From assembly GCF_026627925.1 (NCBI RefSeq), contig NZ_JAPNLE010000009.1, forward strand, positions 2,418,001 through 2,482,000: 64,000 nucleotides of DNA. Direction: 5' to 3'. This DNA is from Cupriavidus sp. D39 (GTDB taxonomy: Bacteria > Pseudomonadota > Gammaproteobacteria > Burkholderiales > Burkholderiaceae). The position numbers were made by a program, and so were the translations under genes. Under the pieces are notes generated by a model. It worked only from the letters and a program-made list of their open reading frames with translations, was not told the DNA's origin and ran no database searches. Below are positions 56,002 to 64,000 of the stretch, piece by piece (the stretch's first letter is position 1; each line of letters opens with the position of its first letter).

Positions 56002-56809
56002 TTGGGAAGGACTTGCGCGGACCGACGAGGATTTCGGAGACACTGAGATCATGAGGCTGGGTGACGGCGTATAGCACAGCGCCGGCAATGTCATCGGGTG
56101 ACGCGAAGATTGCCGAAGCATGGGATTGAAGTGCCTCCAGCATTGTGTCCGAGAGTACATCACCCTTCTTGAACTCGGTTGAGATGCCGACCGATTTGAA
56201 CATGCCATTGACGAATTCAGGCGGAAAGTGCCGCCCGAAGTTGGTTGCCACCGCACCTGGCATGATGGTCACCGTGCGTATCGGTTCGTCCGCGAGTTCC
56301 TGGCGTAACGCCCGGCAGACGGAATTGGCCGCCGCCTTCGTCGCTCCATAGACGTGATAGGCGTTGCCTTCACCCGCGTACGAGGAAATGGTCACGATAT
56401 GCCCCTTGCTTGCGGTCTCACGCATCGCGCGGATCGCGGCCTGGCTGCCGACGAGCATGGCGATCACGTTCGTCTCGAACATCGCCTGCCAGGCCGACGT
56501 CCTGCCGTCCGCAATGGTGCCGGGATGGTGGACGCCTGCCGCATTGACCATGATGTCGAGGCGCCCGGTCCGCCTGGCCGCCTCAGCGACGAAAGCTTGC
56601 AGCGCGCCGTGATCGTTCAGATCGAAGGCACCGATGCTTGCTTTGCCGCCGGCGTCCTCGATCGTCCGGGCGACCTCCTGCAGACGCTCTACACCGCGCC
56701 CGGCGATGAAGACGTGGCTACCCTCGCCTGCGAGGCGACGCGCGATCGCTTTACCAATGCCGGATGACGCACCTGTAATCACCGCGGTCTTGCCCAGAAG
56801 GGAGTTCAT
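55991..56809 (-). CDS. Short-chain dehydrogenase/reductase
   Basis: A 272-residue classical SDR: TGASSGIGKAIARRLAGEG, NAAGVHHPG, catalytic serine in IVTISSYAGEG and YGATKAAANS. Residues ISEILVGPRKSF near the C-terminus resemble the YdfG/serine-3-dehydrogenase-like group. ATG 56809 (MNSLLGKTAVITGAS) is chosen over the longer start at 56839. It overlaps the following TetR gene by 11 bases. The substrate is unknown. Confidence 0.88.
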   Translation of the reverse strand: MNSLLGKTAVITGASSGIGKAIARRLAGEGSHVFIAGRGVERLQEVARTIEDAGGKASIGAFDLNDHGALQAFVAEAARRTGRLDIMVNAAGVHHPGTIADGRTSAWQAMFETNVIAMLVGSQAAIRAMRETASKGHIVTISSYAGEGNAYHVYGATKAAANSVCRALRQELADEPIRTVTIMPGAVATNFGRHFPPEFVNGMFKSVGISTEFKKGDVLSDTMLEALQSHASAIFASPDDIAGAVLYAVTQPHDLSVSEILVGPRKSFPNAA

Positions 56810-56958
56810 CGGATGCTCCACGTTGTCCGAAATGAACATTATTCCAATCTGGTCATTTGGTCAAACCGATTTCGCAGCACCCGTCGCGGAGCGGTTGGCG
56901 CGGATGCACGGAGCACCCGCGCCGACCAGCCGTCTGCCCTTTGGTCCGCTGCTAGCGC

Positions 56959-57927
56959 TCAGGCGGCGTACGACCCGAACTCGATATTGTGCAGGATGTC
57001 CTTGCGGGTTGGCGACCAGCCCAGCAGACGGCGTGTCTTATCTGATGACATGCGCTTGTTCAACGAGAGGCTCACGCCGACCGGGCCGCCGGCAGCGTAC
57101 ATCTCCTCGAACCGGAGACTCGCTGTGCGATCGCCGGCGCCGATCATGCGGCTGACGGCCGCGGCGAGCTCCCGCTGGCTGACTTCACCTGCTACGCCGT
57201 GCAGCACTGCGCCAGCGGGCGCGCCCTCGACCGCGAGACAATACAGTTCGGCTAGATCATCCACATGAACATATCCCTGCAGCGTGCCGCCTGCCCCGAG
57301 GTGGGGCGCGACGCCTTGAGCGCGTGCCATGCGGATGAGGGCGGGCAGGTCGTAGCTGCCGCCGTTTCCATAAACGAGGCCCGGACGCATCACGATGCCC
57401 CGGATCCCCGAGGCGTTTGCCACTTCCTTCTCCGTCTCGACGCGCGCGCCCATGGCTGCGCCGAGCATTTCGACCAGCAGTGGCGGCACATTTGCCGATG
57501 CAGGCGCGAAGACCGCGGGCGGCAACGGCAGGCGCACATCTTCATCGAATACGTCGCGCGTCGCCTCGCCGCCATTGACGATGCCAAGGACCGCCGAGCC
57601 GCTGGTGAAGATCAGGGTCTTGCCCGATCCCTCGACAACGCCAAGCATGGCGCGAATCGCGTCCCGATCCTGCGCGAACGTTTCGGCGCTGCCCGCCAGT
57701 GAGCCGATGCTTGCCGTACTGACGATGGTATCGACTCCGCTGGCCGCTCTGATCAGGCTCGCGTTGTCGGTGAAGTCGCCGGCAACAGGGGTGATTCCGG
57801 CGAGGCGAAGCCGCCCGGCGGATTCTTCCGATCGCGCGAGGCCGAAGACCTCGTGTCTACGTTTGACGAGCGCCTTGGCGGCGGCACCACCGATATAGCC
57901 GGTCGCTCCGGTCACGAGAATCTTCAT
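56959..57927 (-). CDS. NAD-dependent epimerase/dehydratase family protein
   Basis: A 322-residue extended SDR/NmrA-like protein: NAD(P) motif MKILVTGATGYIGGAAAKAL, GDFTDNASLIRAASGVDTIV, active-site region RPGLVYGNGG, and GYVHVDDLAELYCLAVEGAP. The usual YxxxK appears altered, with VYGNGG following the strand, so catalysis is uncertain. It could be a redox sensor or a nucleotide-sugar-like epimerase. It lies in a row of accessory oxidoreductases with separate promoters. Confidence 0.82.
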   Translation of the reverse strand: MKILVTGATGYIGGAAAKALVKRRHEVFGLARSEESAGRLRLAGITPVAGDFTDNASLIRAASGVDTIVSTASIGSLAGSAETFAQDRDAIRAMLGVVEGSGKTLIFTSGSAVLGIVNGGEATRDVFDEDVRLPLPPAVFAPASANVPPLLVEMLGAAMGARVETEKEVANASGIRGIVMRPGLVYGNGGSYDLPALIRMARAQGVAPHLGAGGTLQGYVHVDDLAELYCLAVEGAPAGAVLHGVAGEVSQRELAAAVSRMIGAGDRTASLRFEEMYAAGGPVGVSLSLNKRMSSDKTRRLLGWSPTRKDILHNIEFGSYAA

Positions 57928-58177
57928 TGCGTTTCTCCTTGACGAGTCGGCGTTCTTTCCTGATGTTTCATGTTCATATCCAATGAGTCTGAGCGTTAGA
58001 AGCCGCCGTCCGGATCCGGCGAATCGTTGAATTGAGCCCGCTTCGCGCGCAGCTCGAAGTCCCGGTGCCGACCCTATGCACGGCCGCGTCCGATTTTGCG
58101 GGTGCGGATGCCCTGGGTGACCCGTCTCGATGGCGAAGACGCGTGCGGGGACCGGCTGCACACGTCTGCGAGTGCTT

Positions 58178-58972
58178 TCAGCCTTGGAGCCCCATTTTTC
58201 CAGTGGCCATTGCCGCGAGGCGAACCACGAGCGTTCGGGGAACAAAGCGCGACATCCAGGTGGCCGCTCGCACGCTTGTCCGCCCTGGGTAGGCGACCGC
58301 TTTCCTTCGATCGAAGGCCTTGAGTGTTTTTTGGACAACCGATTCCGAGCTGTCCATGTCCTTGGGCGACACCTCGGTCGACACCCCATCAAAGAAGCTC
58401 GTTGCCGTGGGTCCTGGGCAAGCTGCCATCACATGAACGCCCGTGCCGGCAAGCTCATATTGCAGCGCTTCGCTGAAGAAAAGGACGAACGCCTTGGTAG
58501 CGGCGTAGGTGCCCATGTAAGGGAGCGGCTGAAAGCTTGCATTGGACGCAAGATTGATGATGCCGCCCTTGCCCCGCTTTGTCATTGCGCTGCCAAGCTG
58601 GTGGGTAAGCGCGACCAGCGCCTGGACGTTGACCTGGATCTCCGACTGTACCTTCTTGAAATCCTGCGAGAGGAAGCTGCCGGTCAGGCCAAGCCCCGCA
58701 TTGTTGACCAGCAGGTCGACCTGAATGCCGCGGTGCTCAAGTTCCTCACCGATCTGAATGGCGGCGTAGGGATTGGCCAGGTCGGCGCTGAGCGGGACGC
58801 ATTGGACGCTGTACCTGGCGGTAAGGTCTTGCGCCAGGGCGTGCAAAGCGTCACCAGAGCGCGCTACCAGCACCAGGTTCATGCCGCGTGCGGCAAGTGT
58901 CTCGGCGAAGACCTTCCCTAGCCCTTTCGATGCCCCTGTAATCAAAGCGGTCGAGCCACGATAAACAAACAT
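58178..58972 (-). CDS. Short-chain dehydrogenase/reductase (DltE-like)
   Basis: A 264-residue SDR: LITGASKGLGKVFAETLAAR, NNAGLGLTG, serine in IINLASNASFQ and YAATKAF. A C-terminal basic and hydrophobic tail (TWMSRFVPRTLVVRLAAMAT) is like that of SDRs loosely associated with membranes. The substrate is unknown. Beyond its start, across 267 bases, a truncated LysR gene reads in the opposite direction, probably the remains of its original regulator. The 250 bases after its stop hold no recognised gene. Confidence 0.86.
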   Translation of the reverse strand: MFVYRGSTALITGASKGLGKVFAETLAARGMNLVLVARSGDALHALAQDLTARYSVQCVPLSADLANPYAAIQIGEELEHRGIQVDLLVNNAGLGLTGSFLSQDFKKVQSEIQVNVQALVALTHQLGSAMTKRGKGGIINLASNASFQPLPYMGTYAATKAFVLFFSEALQYELAGTGVHVMAACPGPTATSFFDGVSTEVSPKDMDSSESVVQKTLKAFDRRKAVAYPGRTSVRAATWMSRFVPRTLVVRLAAMATGKMGLQG

Positions 58973-59239
58973 TCTTTACCCCTTGTGTAAGGATGAACTT
59001 GCATTAGCCTCGCCGACGCGTTGATCCCGGCCTGGATTGCCGGTCACGTTGCCTGGCTGGCGACGGCGGTCGGCGGCGTTCATGCAAGGCTGACGGCGTC
59101 CCGTGCCCTGTCGGGAACGTTCGCACGCGCTTCATGGGGATTCGATCGCCGATTGCTGATGTGGCACATTGTGCAAGGTCCGGCGCGCTTTGATAATTGG
59201 CCCACCGGTTGAATCATCTTCAAAAAGAACGGAAATATC

Positions 59240-59357
59240 GTGGAGAAACTCGGTGACATCCGGCTTTTTGTTGAAACGGCAAACCCGGGCGGGCTGTCCG
59301 CTGCAGGACGCAAGCTGGGACACTCTCCTGCGGCGGCGAGCGCACGTATTCTCAACC
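59240..59357 (+). pseudogene. Truncated LysR-type regulator remnant
   Basis: MEKLGDIRLFVETANPGGLS and AAGRKLGHSPAAASARIL are the first 39 residues of a LysR helix-turn-helix domain. After that the frame turns to unrelated sequence, and no alternative frame continues the family. The remnant ends about 43 bases before the aldolase stop codon. The break looks like a genomic deletion or junction, not a base error. Confidence 0.75.
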
Positions 59358-59399
59358 CACATCCAACGATCAATCGACTTTGGGCTATGTTCCCAAAGC

Positions 59400-60421
59400 T
59401 CAGCCCGCAGCAGTCTCCAGCGCCGCTTCGTATTGCCCCAGGCAGGCCAGGCCATTCAGCCGTGCGCGCTGCAGCAGCGCCCGTTGCGCTTGCGCCGCGT
59501 TAGCGGCTTCGCCGTGCCAGGCCAGCAGAGGCGGCTCCTGCAAGGCGCGCCCGTAGGAGAAGGCCAGCCGCCAGGGCTGCGGGGCGAGACGGTTCATGGC
59601 ATCGAGATTGGCGGTGGCCTCGGTGGGCGTTTGGCCGCCGGACAGGAAGAAGATGCCCGGCACCGCCGCCGGCACCGTGCGCTTGAGCACCTGGACGGTC
59701 TGCATGGCAACCTCGGCCGGCGCCGCGTGCCCGGCCTCCTTGCCGGGGAGCACCATGCTGGGTTTCAGCAGCATGTGTTCGAGCACCACCGCATGCCGGT
59801 GCAAGGCATGAAAGACTTCGTGCAGCACGGCCTCGGTGACCTCGGCGCAACGCGCCATGGAGTGCGCGCCATCCATAAGCACCTCGGGCTCGACGATGGG
59901 CACCACGCCCGTCTCCTGGCAGATCGCGGCATAGCGTGCCAGCGCCTGCGCATTGGCCTGGATGGCAAGCCGGCCAGGCAGTTGGTCGGACACGTTGTAC
60001 ACCGCGCGCCACTTGGCAAGCGCGCGCCCTGCTGGCGATAGCCGGCAAGCCGCTTGGCCAGCCCGTCGAGGCCTTCGGTGATCTCGTCGCCGGGAGCATG
60101 GGCGAGCGCGAGCTTGCCCTTGTCCACCTTGATGCCGGGCACGATGCCATGGCGCGCAGCCAGTTCTGGCAGCGGCGTGCCATCGTCGGCGCGCTGGCCC
60201 AGCGTTTCCTCGTACAGGATCACGCCGCTGATGAATTCACCAAGACCTGGTGTCGACAGGAGCAGGTTGCGCCACGCCCGGCGGCTCTCCTCGCTCGATT
60301 CCACCCCGATGCGCTCGAACCGTTTGGCGATCGTCGGGCCGCTCTCGTCGGCGGCCAGCAGACCTTTTCCCGCTTGAACCAGGGCGTCCACGGTGGCTTG
60401 CAGCTCACTTCGTGTGTCCAT
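59400..60421 (-). CDS. Class I fructose-bisphosphate aldolase (frameshifted)
   Basis: About 340 residues after correction. MDTRSELQATVDALVQAGKG, LLAADESGPTIAKRF and GVILYEETLGQ open the protein. After a break near 60,028 (one added base restores GARLAKWRAVYNV) come IVEPEVLMDGAHSM, MLLKPSMVLPGKEA with the Schiff-base lysine region, and GIFFLSGGQTPTEATANLDA. The plant/animal-type class I aldolase interconverts fructose-1,6-bisphosphate with two triose phosphates without metal. It is an isolated gene here, abutting a LysR remnant. Confidence 0.9.
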
Positions 60422-60507
60422 GATGTTGCTCCGCGAAGATGACATGGGAACAAGCATTAGCTCGCACACGCAATCGCGCAAGCGAGCCGGGGGCGCGTGG
60501 CCGGTGC

Positions 60508-60843
60508 TTATGGTGGCCGCCCGAACGCCTCGCGCAGCTTGCCCTTGGCCTGCTCGAGCGTGGCGCGGGGCTCCCTGGGCAGGTTACGGCCGGCGCGATT
60601 GATGTAGAAGTTGAGCATCGACATCGCCGACTGGAAAGCCGTGCCCTTGCGGCGCCGGCTGCTCAGGGCGGACCGCTTGAGCGAGGCGGCGATCTCCTCG
60701 GGGCTGTCCGAGGCGAAGAGATGCGGTTCGAGGTCCAGTGCATTGCTGCGCACGGTCACATCCTGCGACCAGCGCCGCACGGTCCCGGCGCTAGTACCGG
60801 CGCGGCCCTTTGCCGGCCGGCGAGTGGATTTCGTGGCGGCCAT
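60508..60843 (-). CDS. DUF3175 protein
   Basis: A 111-residue basic protein: a lysine/arginine-rich N-terminus (MAATKSTRRPAKGRAG), then a conserved core RRWSQDVTVRSNALDLEPHL, SPEEIAASLKRSALSSRRRK and AMSMLNFYINRAGRNLP. It matches the DUF3175 family of small basic proteins. A TGGGAGGACC ribosome-binding site precedes ATG 60843. Function is unknown; the charge suggests nucleic-acid contact. The 292-base gap to the next gene holds no supported feature. Confidence 0.8.
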   Translation of the reverse strand: MAATKSTRRPAKGRAGTSAGTVRRWSQDVTVRSNALDLEPHLFASDSPEEIAASLKRSALSSRRRKGTAFQSAMSMLNFYINRAGRNLPREPRATLEQAKGKLREAFGRPP

Positions 60844-61135
60844 CTCTGGTCCTCCCACAGTTTCATCGGCATGCATCAAGCCTGGGCAACTTTTCGCCGT
60901 CTTGGCCGCTCCGGGGGCTGCAAGACGCGGTACCGCCAGCGGCATGCCCTATCGGCGAGGCCGCCACGACAAGAGCCGAACCGTGCCGAATGGCGTCGAT
61001 GTGCGTATAAGCTGGCATGAGGGCATAAGGGCACTAGTGCACTGTCGATAACAGCACCACATCGACGTGGCAGTGACCGTGCTGGCGGGTCACCCCGTGC
61101 TAGGATAAAAGCCTTCCAGCAGCCACCCCAGGCCC

Positions 61136-61729
61136 ATGACCACCCTCTACGCGACCCTCGGCGTGCAATCGGATGCCACCCTGGACGAGATCAAGCGCGC
61201 CTACCGCCGCGCCGCGATGAAGTGGCACCCCGACCGCAACCTTGGCCGCGAGGCGGAGGCGCACGGGGCATTCCAGGAAATCCGCGATGCCTACGCCATT
61301 CTTTCCGATGCCGTGCAGCGCCAGATCTACGACGAAGTATTCGAGCGGGAGATGCGGCGCTGCCAGGCCGAGCGCGAGGCGCAGGAAGAACAGGAGCGCG
61401 AGGCCCAGCGCGTCGCGCAGGAACACTACGAGAAGATGGTCGCCATCGCGATGCGCTTTGCCGACGACGGCCACAACCGCGACGTCATCTTCGGCGTGCT
61501 GCTCGGCCGGGACTGCGACGTGGAACTGGCGGCACGCATCGCGGACAGCGCATGGGCCTTTGAGGCGTCGCGGCGGGCAAGCGCGCCGGCCGCAGACGGG
61601 CCTGACACCGAGGCTGCCCCGACGCCCGGCGGGGCTGCGGCGTCAAACCCCGACGAGGCGACGCGGCCCAGGCGTCACCCCGGCGCCTTCGATTCGTTCT
61701 GGCACGGCTTGTTCGGCATCCGCTCGTAG
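61136..61729 (+). CDS. DnaJ-domain protein
   Basis: A 197-residue protein with an N-terminal J domain (LYATLGVQSDATLDEIKRAY, catalytic HPD in KWHPDRN, AYAILSDAVQRQIYDE; residues about 4-66). A charged coiled-coil (MRRCQAEREAQEEQEREAQR) and a short C-terminal region (VIFGVLLGRDCDVELAARIA) follow. It lacks the Gly/Phe-rich and zinc-finger regions of DnaJ, so it is a type III J protein that would stimulate a DnaK partner on specific clients. The tail WHGLFGIRS is unassigned. Confidence 0.85.
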   Translation: MTTLYATLGVQSDATLDEIKRAYRRAAMKWHPDRNLGREAEAHGAFQEIRDAYAILSDAVQRQIYDEVFEREMRRCQAEREAQEEQEREAQRVAQEHYEKMVAIAMRFADDGHNRDVIFGVLLGRDCDVELAARIADSAWAFEASRRASAPAADGPDTEAAPTPGGAAASNPDEATRPRRHPGAFDSFWHGLFGIRS

Positions 61730-61889
61730 CGGAGGGAGGGGGACATGCCGAGGCCGAAGAATCCGAGCCTGTGCCCGGCTGGCGAACGCCAAGGCCAAGA
61801 CCAAGACATTGGCTATGGCACTCGGCGCTATGGGCATCCAAGTCAATCCCCTCTCACTCGGCGGCACTCTGTATCCGGCAGGCAGCGAA

Positions 61890-62645
61890 TCACCCAGCCA
61901 TCATCGCCATCATCTGTGCATTGAAGCCATTGACCATGTCGTGTTCACCGGGACCGGGGTTGCCGCGGAACAGCTTGGCGCCTTCAACCAGAATCTCATC
62001 TGCATCGGTTCCGAGGACAGCGATCGTTTCGTCGATGAACGCTTCAAGCGGCATCGCTTGTTCGGCTTCGCGGCTGTTCATGAGGTCCGTGCGCACCCAA
62101 GGCGGTGCGATCTCGAGTACGCGAACCGTCGTGTCCCGTAGCATGAAGCGCTGCGAGAGGATGTATGAATGAAGCGCCGCCTTGGTCGACGAGTACACGG
62201 CAGTCACAGCCAACGGCACGAAAGCCAGCACCGAGCTGGTATAGGCGACGACAGCATCATTCCGGGTCTTGAGGTGATCGATCAACGCGGACGTCATGCG
62301 GATCGGCCCCATGAGGTTGGTCGTGATGGTGGACACCATCAGCGCGTCATCGATCTGGCCACCCGCCTGGTCCGGCTGCATGACACCGGCGTTATTGATC
62401 AGCACGTTGAGATCGGGATAGTCCGCGATCAACTGCGCCGCTACCCACTCGATGCTGGCGGGATCGGTGATGTCGAGCTCGACCGCGGCGATGCCAGGGT
62501 TCACAGCCACCACCTCGTCCAGGTGGCTACGCCGGCGGCCGCCGACGATGACCTTGTTGCCCCGTTTGTGGAGCGCCTCGGCTAGCCCGCGGCCAATGCC
62601 CGAACCGCCGCCCGTGATGAAGATCGTGTTTCCGGTGAGTTTCAT
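61890..62645 (-). CDS. Short-chain dehydrogenase/reductase (DltE family)
   Basis: A 251-residue SDR: FITGGGSGIGRGLAEALHKR, NNAGVMQPDQ, serine in VAYTSSVLAFVPL and YSSTKAAL. APPWVRTDLMNSREAEQAMP and a methionine-rich C-terminus resemble DltE-like oxidoreductases. The substrate is unknown. It follows an NTF2-like gene by 43 bases on the same strand, and a divergent TetR gene lies beyond, forming a typical TetR-controlled module. Confidence 0.88.
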   Translation of the reverse strand: MKLTGNTIFITGGGSGIGRGLAEALHKRGNKVIVGGRRRSHLDEVVAVNPGIAAVELDITDPASIEWVAAQLIADYPDLNVLINNAGVMQPDQAGGQIDDALMVSTITTNLMGPIRMTSALIDHLKTRNDAVVAYTSSVLAFVPLAVTAVYSSTKAALHSYILSQRFMLRDTTVRVLEIAPPWVRTDLMNSREAEQAMPLEAFIDETIAVLGTDADEILVEGAKLFRGNPGPGEHDMVNGFNAQMMAMMAG

Positions 62646-62688
62646 GATCGTTTCCTTGCTGATGCTTCAGTGATTGACGCTTGCGTGC

Positions 62689-63090
62689 TCAGGCCGGGAA
62701 CCGGTCGCCGAACATCGGCAGGCCGCTCACGGATTGCGCCTGGGTCGCTTCGTCCTGAAGGACGTCCCAGTGCTCGGCGAGTTTGCCGTCTTCAAAACGG
62801 ATGACGTCGACTGCAATCCACGCGGCGGGTCTGCCCATTCCCGAAAAGCGGCCATGCGCGATGACATAGTCACCCTCGGCCAGGATCAGCTGGTTCTCAT
62901 AGCGCAAGGTATCGGGCAGCGTGCGGATCAGATCGAACAGGCCTGCGCGTCCCGGCGCGATATGTGCGCTGTGCTGAATGTAGCGATCGGACCAGAAGTG
63001 CTCTGCTGCAACGTAGTCGCGCTTGTTGAACAGGGTGTCGAATGCTTCCAGCACAAGCGCCTTGTTCTGTTCAGGGGTTGTCTTCGTCAT
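62689..63090 (-). CDS. SnoaL-like NTF2-fold protein
   Basis: A 133-residue SnoaL/NTF2-fold protein: NKALVLEAFDTLFNKRDYVA, FWSDRYIQHSAHIAPGRAGL and FRFEDGKLAEHWDVLQDE-like IRFEDGKLAEHWDVLQDEAT. These small proteins include hydroxylases, cyclases and binders; the activity is not identifiable. ATG 63090 follows a GAGGAAC ribosome-binding site. It is the first gene after the divergent TetR operator region and is probably co-transcribed with the SDR downstream. Confidence 0.82.
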   Translation of the reverse strand: MTKTTPEQNKALVLEAFDTLFNKRDYVAAEHFWSDRYIQHSAHIAPGRAGLFDLIRTLPDTLRYENQLILAEGDYVIAHGRFSGMGRPAAWIAVDVIRFEDGKLAEHWDVLQDEATQAQSVSGLPMFGDRFPA

Positions 63091-63193
63091 GTTGCGTTCC
63101 TCTTTGAAGAGCCGAGCGGCGACGCGGTCAGGCGTCGGGTAGACGTTGTGTCCGTGCTGCGTGGACGTTTGAGTCAAGTGGGTTATACTTAAC

Positions 63194-63266
63194 ACAATGG
63201 TGACTGACATTGTCATGTGATGGATTGTGGTGACTCCCCCGGCAATGTCAATGGTGATCGACATTG
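63194..63266. promoter_or_regulatory. Candidate TetR operators
   Basis: Two inverted repeats with the same half-site: ACAATG (63194-63199)/CATTGT (63208-63213) and CAATGTC (63243-63249)/GACATTG (63260-63266). They lie in the gap between the divergent tetR and the NTF2-SDR operon, next to an AT-rich GGTTATACTTAAC stretch that could hold the minus-strand promoter. Confidence 0.65.
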
Positions 63267-63313
63267 TATTTTCGATGGGGCTTATTGGGCCGTTGGCGGC
63301 CGAAGAGAGGGGA

Positions 63314-63952
63314 ATGGGTGTTTCCAAGCAGCAGGCGATTGAAAACCGGCACGCGATCGTGGCAGCCGCCGAGAAGCTGTTTCGCGAGCGCGGCGTCGAT
63401 GCGGTCGGGCTCGCCGAGCTGATGAAGGCGGCGGGCTTCACGCAGGGCGGTTTCTACAACCACTTCAAATCAAAGGACGCGCTGGTCGCCGCGGTGATGG
63501 ACAAGGCCATGGAGGACGGTGGAGACGCGTTTGCCTCGATAATCGAAGCCGCCAGATCAGCTGACGCCGACCCGATCAAGCAACAGATTCAGTGGTATCT
63601 ATCCCCCGAGCATCGCGCGAGTATCGATGCGGGTTGTCCCTTGTCGGGTTTTGTAGGCGACGCCCGCCGGCTGGGCGAAGCGGCGCGCGACGCTTACGCA
63701 GAAGGTCTCGCGGGGAATCTCGAACGATTCACCAGAGTCATCGAAGAGACGGATGGGATCAAAGAAGGTAGCCGCAGGAAGGCGATCACGCTGTTCAGCC
63801 AAATGGTTGGCACGTTGCTGCTTTCGCGTGCGGTTGCCGACATTGACCCGGCGCTCGCGGATGAAATTCTTGATGAGGGCCGCCAGCATCTCCTCACTAC
63901 CGTGGATGCGCAACCCGCAATCCGATCACGTGGCCACTCGCGCCGAGGGTAG
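63314..63952 (+). CDS. TetR-family regulator
   Basis: A 212-residue TetR regulator: AIVAAAEKLFRERGVDAVGL and LMKAAGFTQGGFYNHFKSKD form the DNA-binding domain (about residues 10-55). The C-terminal region (GCPLSGFVGDARRLGEAARD) is of the TetR_C type common in AcrR/NemR-like repressors, with a cysteine (GCPLS) that could sense electrophiles, although this is inference. ATG 63314 follows GAGAGGGG. It is divergent from the NTF2-SDR pair, with two palindromic candidate operators in between. Confidence 0.9.
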   Translation: MGVSKQQAIENRHAIVAAAEKLFRERGVDAVGLAELMKAAGFTQGGFYNHFKSKDALVAAVMDKAMEDGGDAFASIIEAARSADADPIKQQIQWYLSPEHRASIDAGCPLSGFVGDARRLGEAARDAYAEGLAGNLERFTRVIEETDGIKEGSRRKAITLFSQMVGTLLLSRAVADIDPALADEILDEGRQHLLTTVDAQPAIRSRGHSRRG

Positions 63953-64000
63953 CGCAATGTCCGTTCGGGCTTGGAGAGCGGCCATTGGGTCGCTGCCCAA

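Overview
The window is GC-rich chromosomal DNA from a betaproteobacterium of the Burkholderiaceae, most likely Cupriavidus or a close relative. The evidence is the zapB-zapA-6S RNA-EVE synteny, the holC/DUF2486 pair, an orphan Bug-type solute receptor inside a catabolic operon, and an assimilatory sulfate cluster built on APS reductase plus DUF934. Species cannot be fixed from sequence alone.

Layout. 1-1,790: an antisense cobalamin riboswitch whose target gene lies off the left edge, then zapB-zapA, 6S RNA and its terminator. 1,937-4,223: EVE-domain protein, TauE/SafE permease, SIMPL protein. 4,258-10,220 (minus): malonate catabolism (GntR regulator, malonyl-CoA decarboxylase, Bug receptor, enoyl-CoA hydratase, malonyl-CoA synthetase) with an AT-rich palindrome as candidate operator. 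10,491-12,298 (minus): an unusual Rieske-cytochrome P450 fusion. 12,519-22,375: housekeeping genes (HAD phosphatase, lgt, a LysR regulator divergent from ilvD, DUF2486-holC-pepA, lptF-lptG). 22,421-31,175: siroheme and sulfate assimilation (cbiX, cobA, cysN, cysD, cysH, DUF934, cysI, TauE, divergent cysB). 31,384-37,000: methyltransferase, DUF1484-like protein, an IS256-family insertion sequence, an esterase-like hydrolase, and a less GC-rich patch with a lipoprotein and a Pmp3-like peptide. 37,356-40,355: a three-gene zinc-ribbon/lipoprotein/membrane-protein cluster of unknown function. 40,453-48,121: SDR, NTF2-like protein, EF-G paralogue, hydrolase, MscS channel, TPR protein. 48,282-52,534 (minus): a solute-binding lipoprotein translationally coupled to a GGDEF-EAL sensor. 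53,186-64,000: accessory oxidoreductases (AKR, SDRs, epimerase) with AraC and TetR regulators, a LysR remnant, class I aldolase, DUF3175, a DnaJ-domain protein, and an SDR/NTF2/TetR module.

A dominant technical feature is that at least 14 genes that should be intact are broken by what reads as one missing base, usually in or next to a G/C run. All need the same correction (one base added), so I treat them as base-calling errors, not pseudogenes. One of them creates a spurious GntR-malonyl-CoA decarboxylase fusion. Products below are described after mental correction, with the position of each break.

The most promising biology is the Rieske-P450 fusion, the binding-protein/c-di-GMP sensor pair, the zinc-ribbon envelope cluster, and several strong hairpins in untranslated regions (1,481-1,541; 25,136-25,237; 41,416-41,466) that no annotated gene explains.
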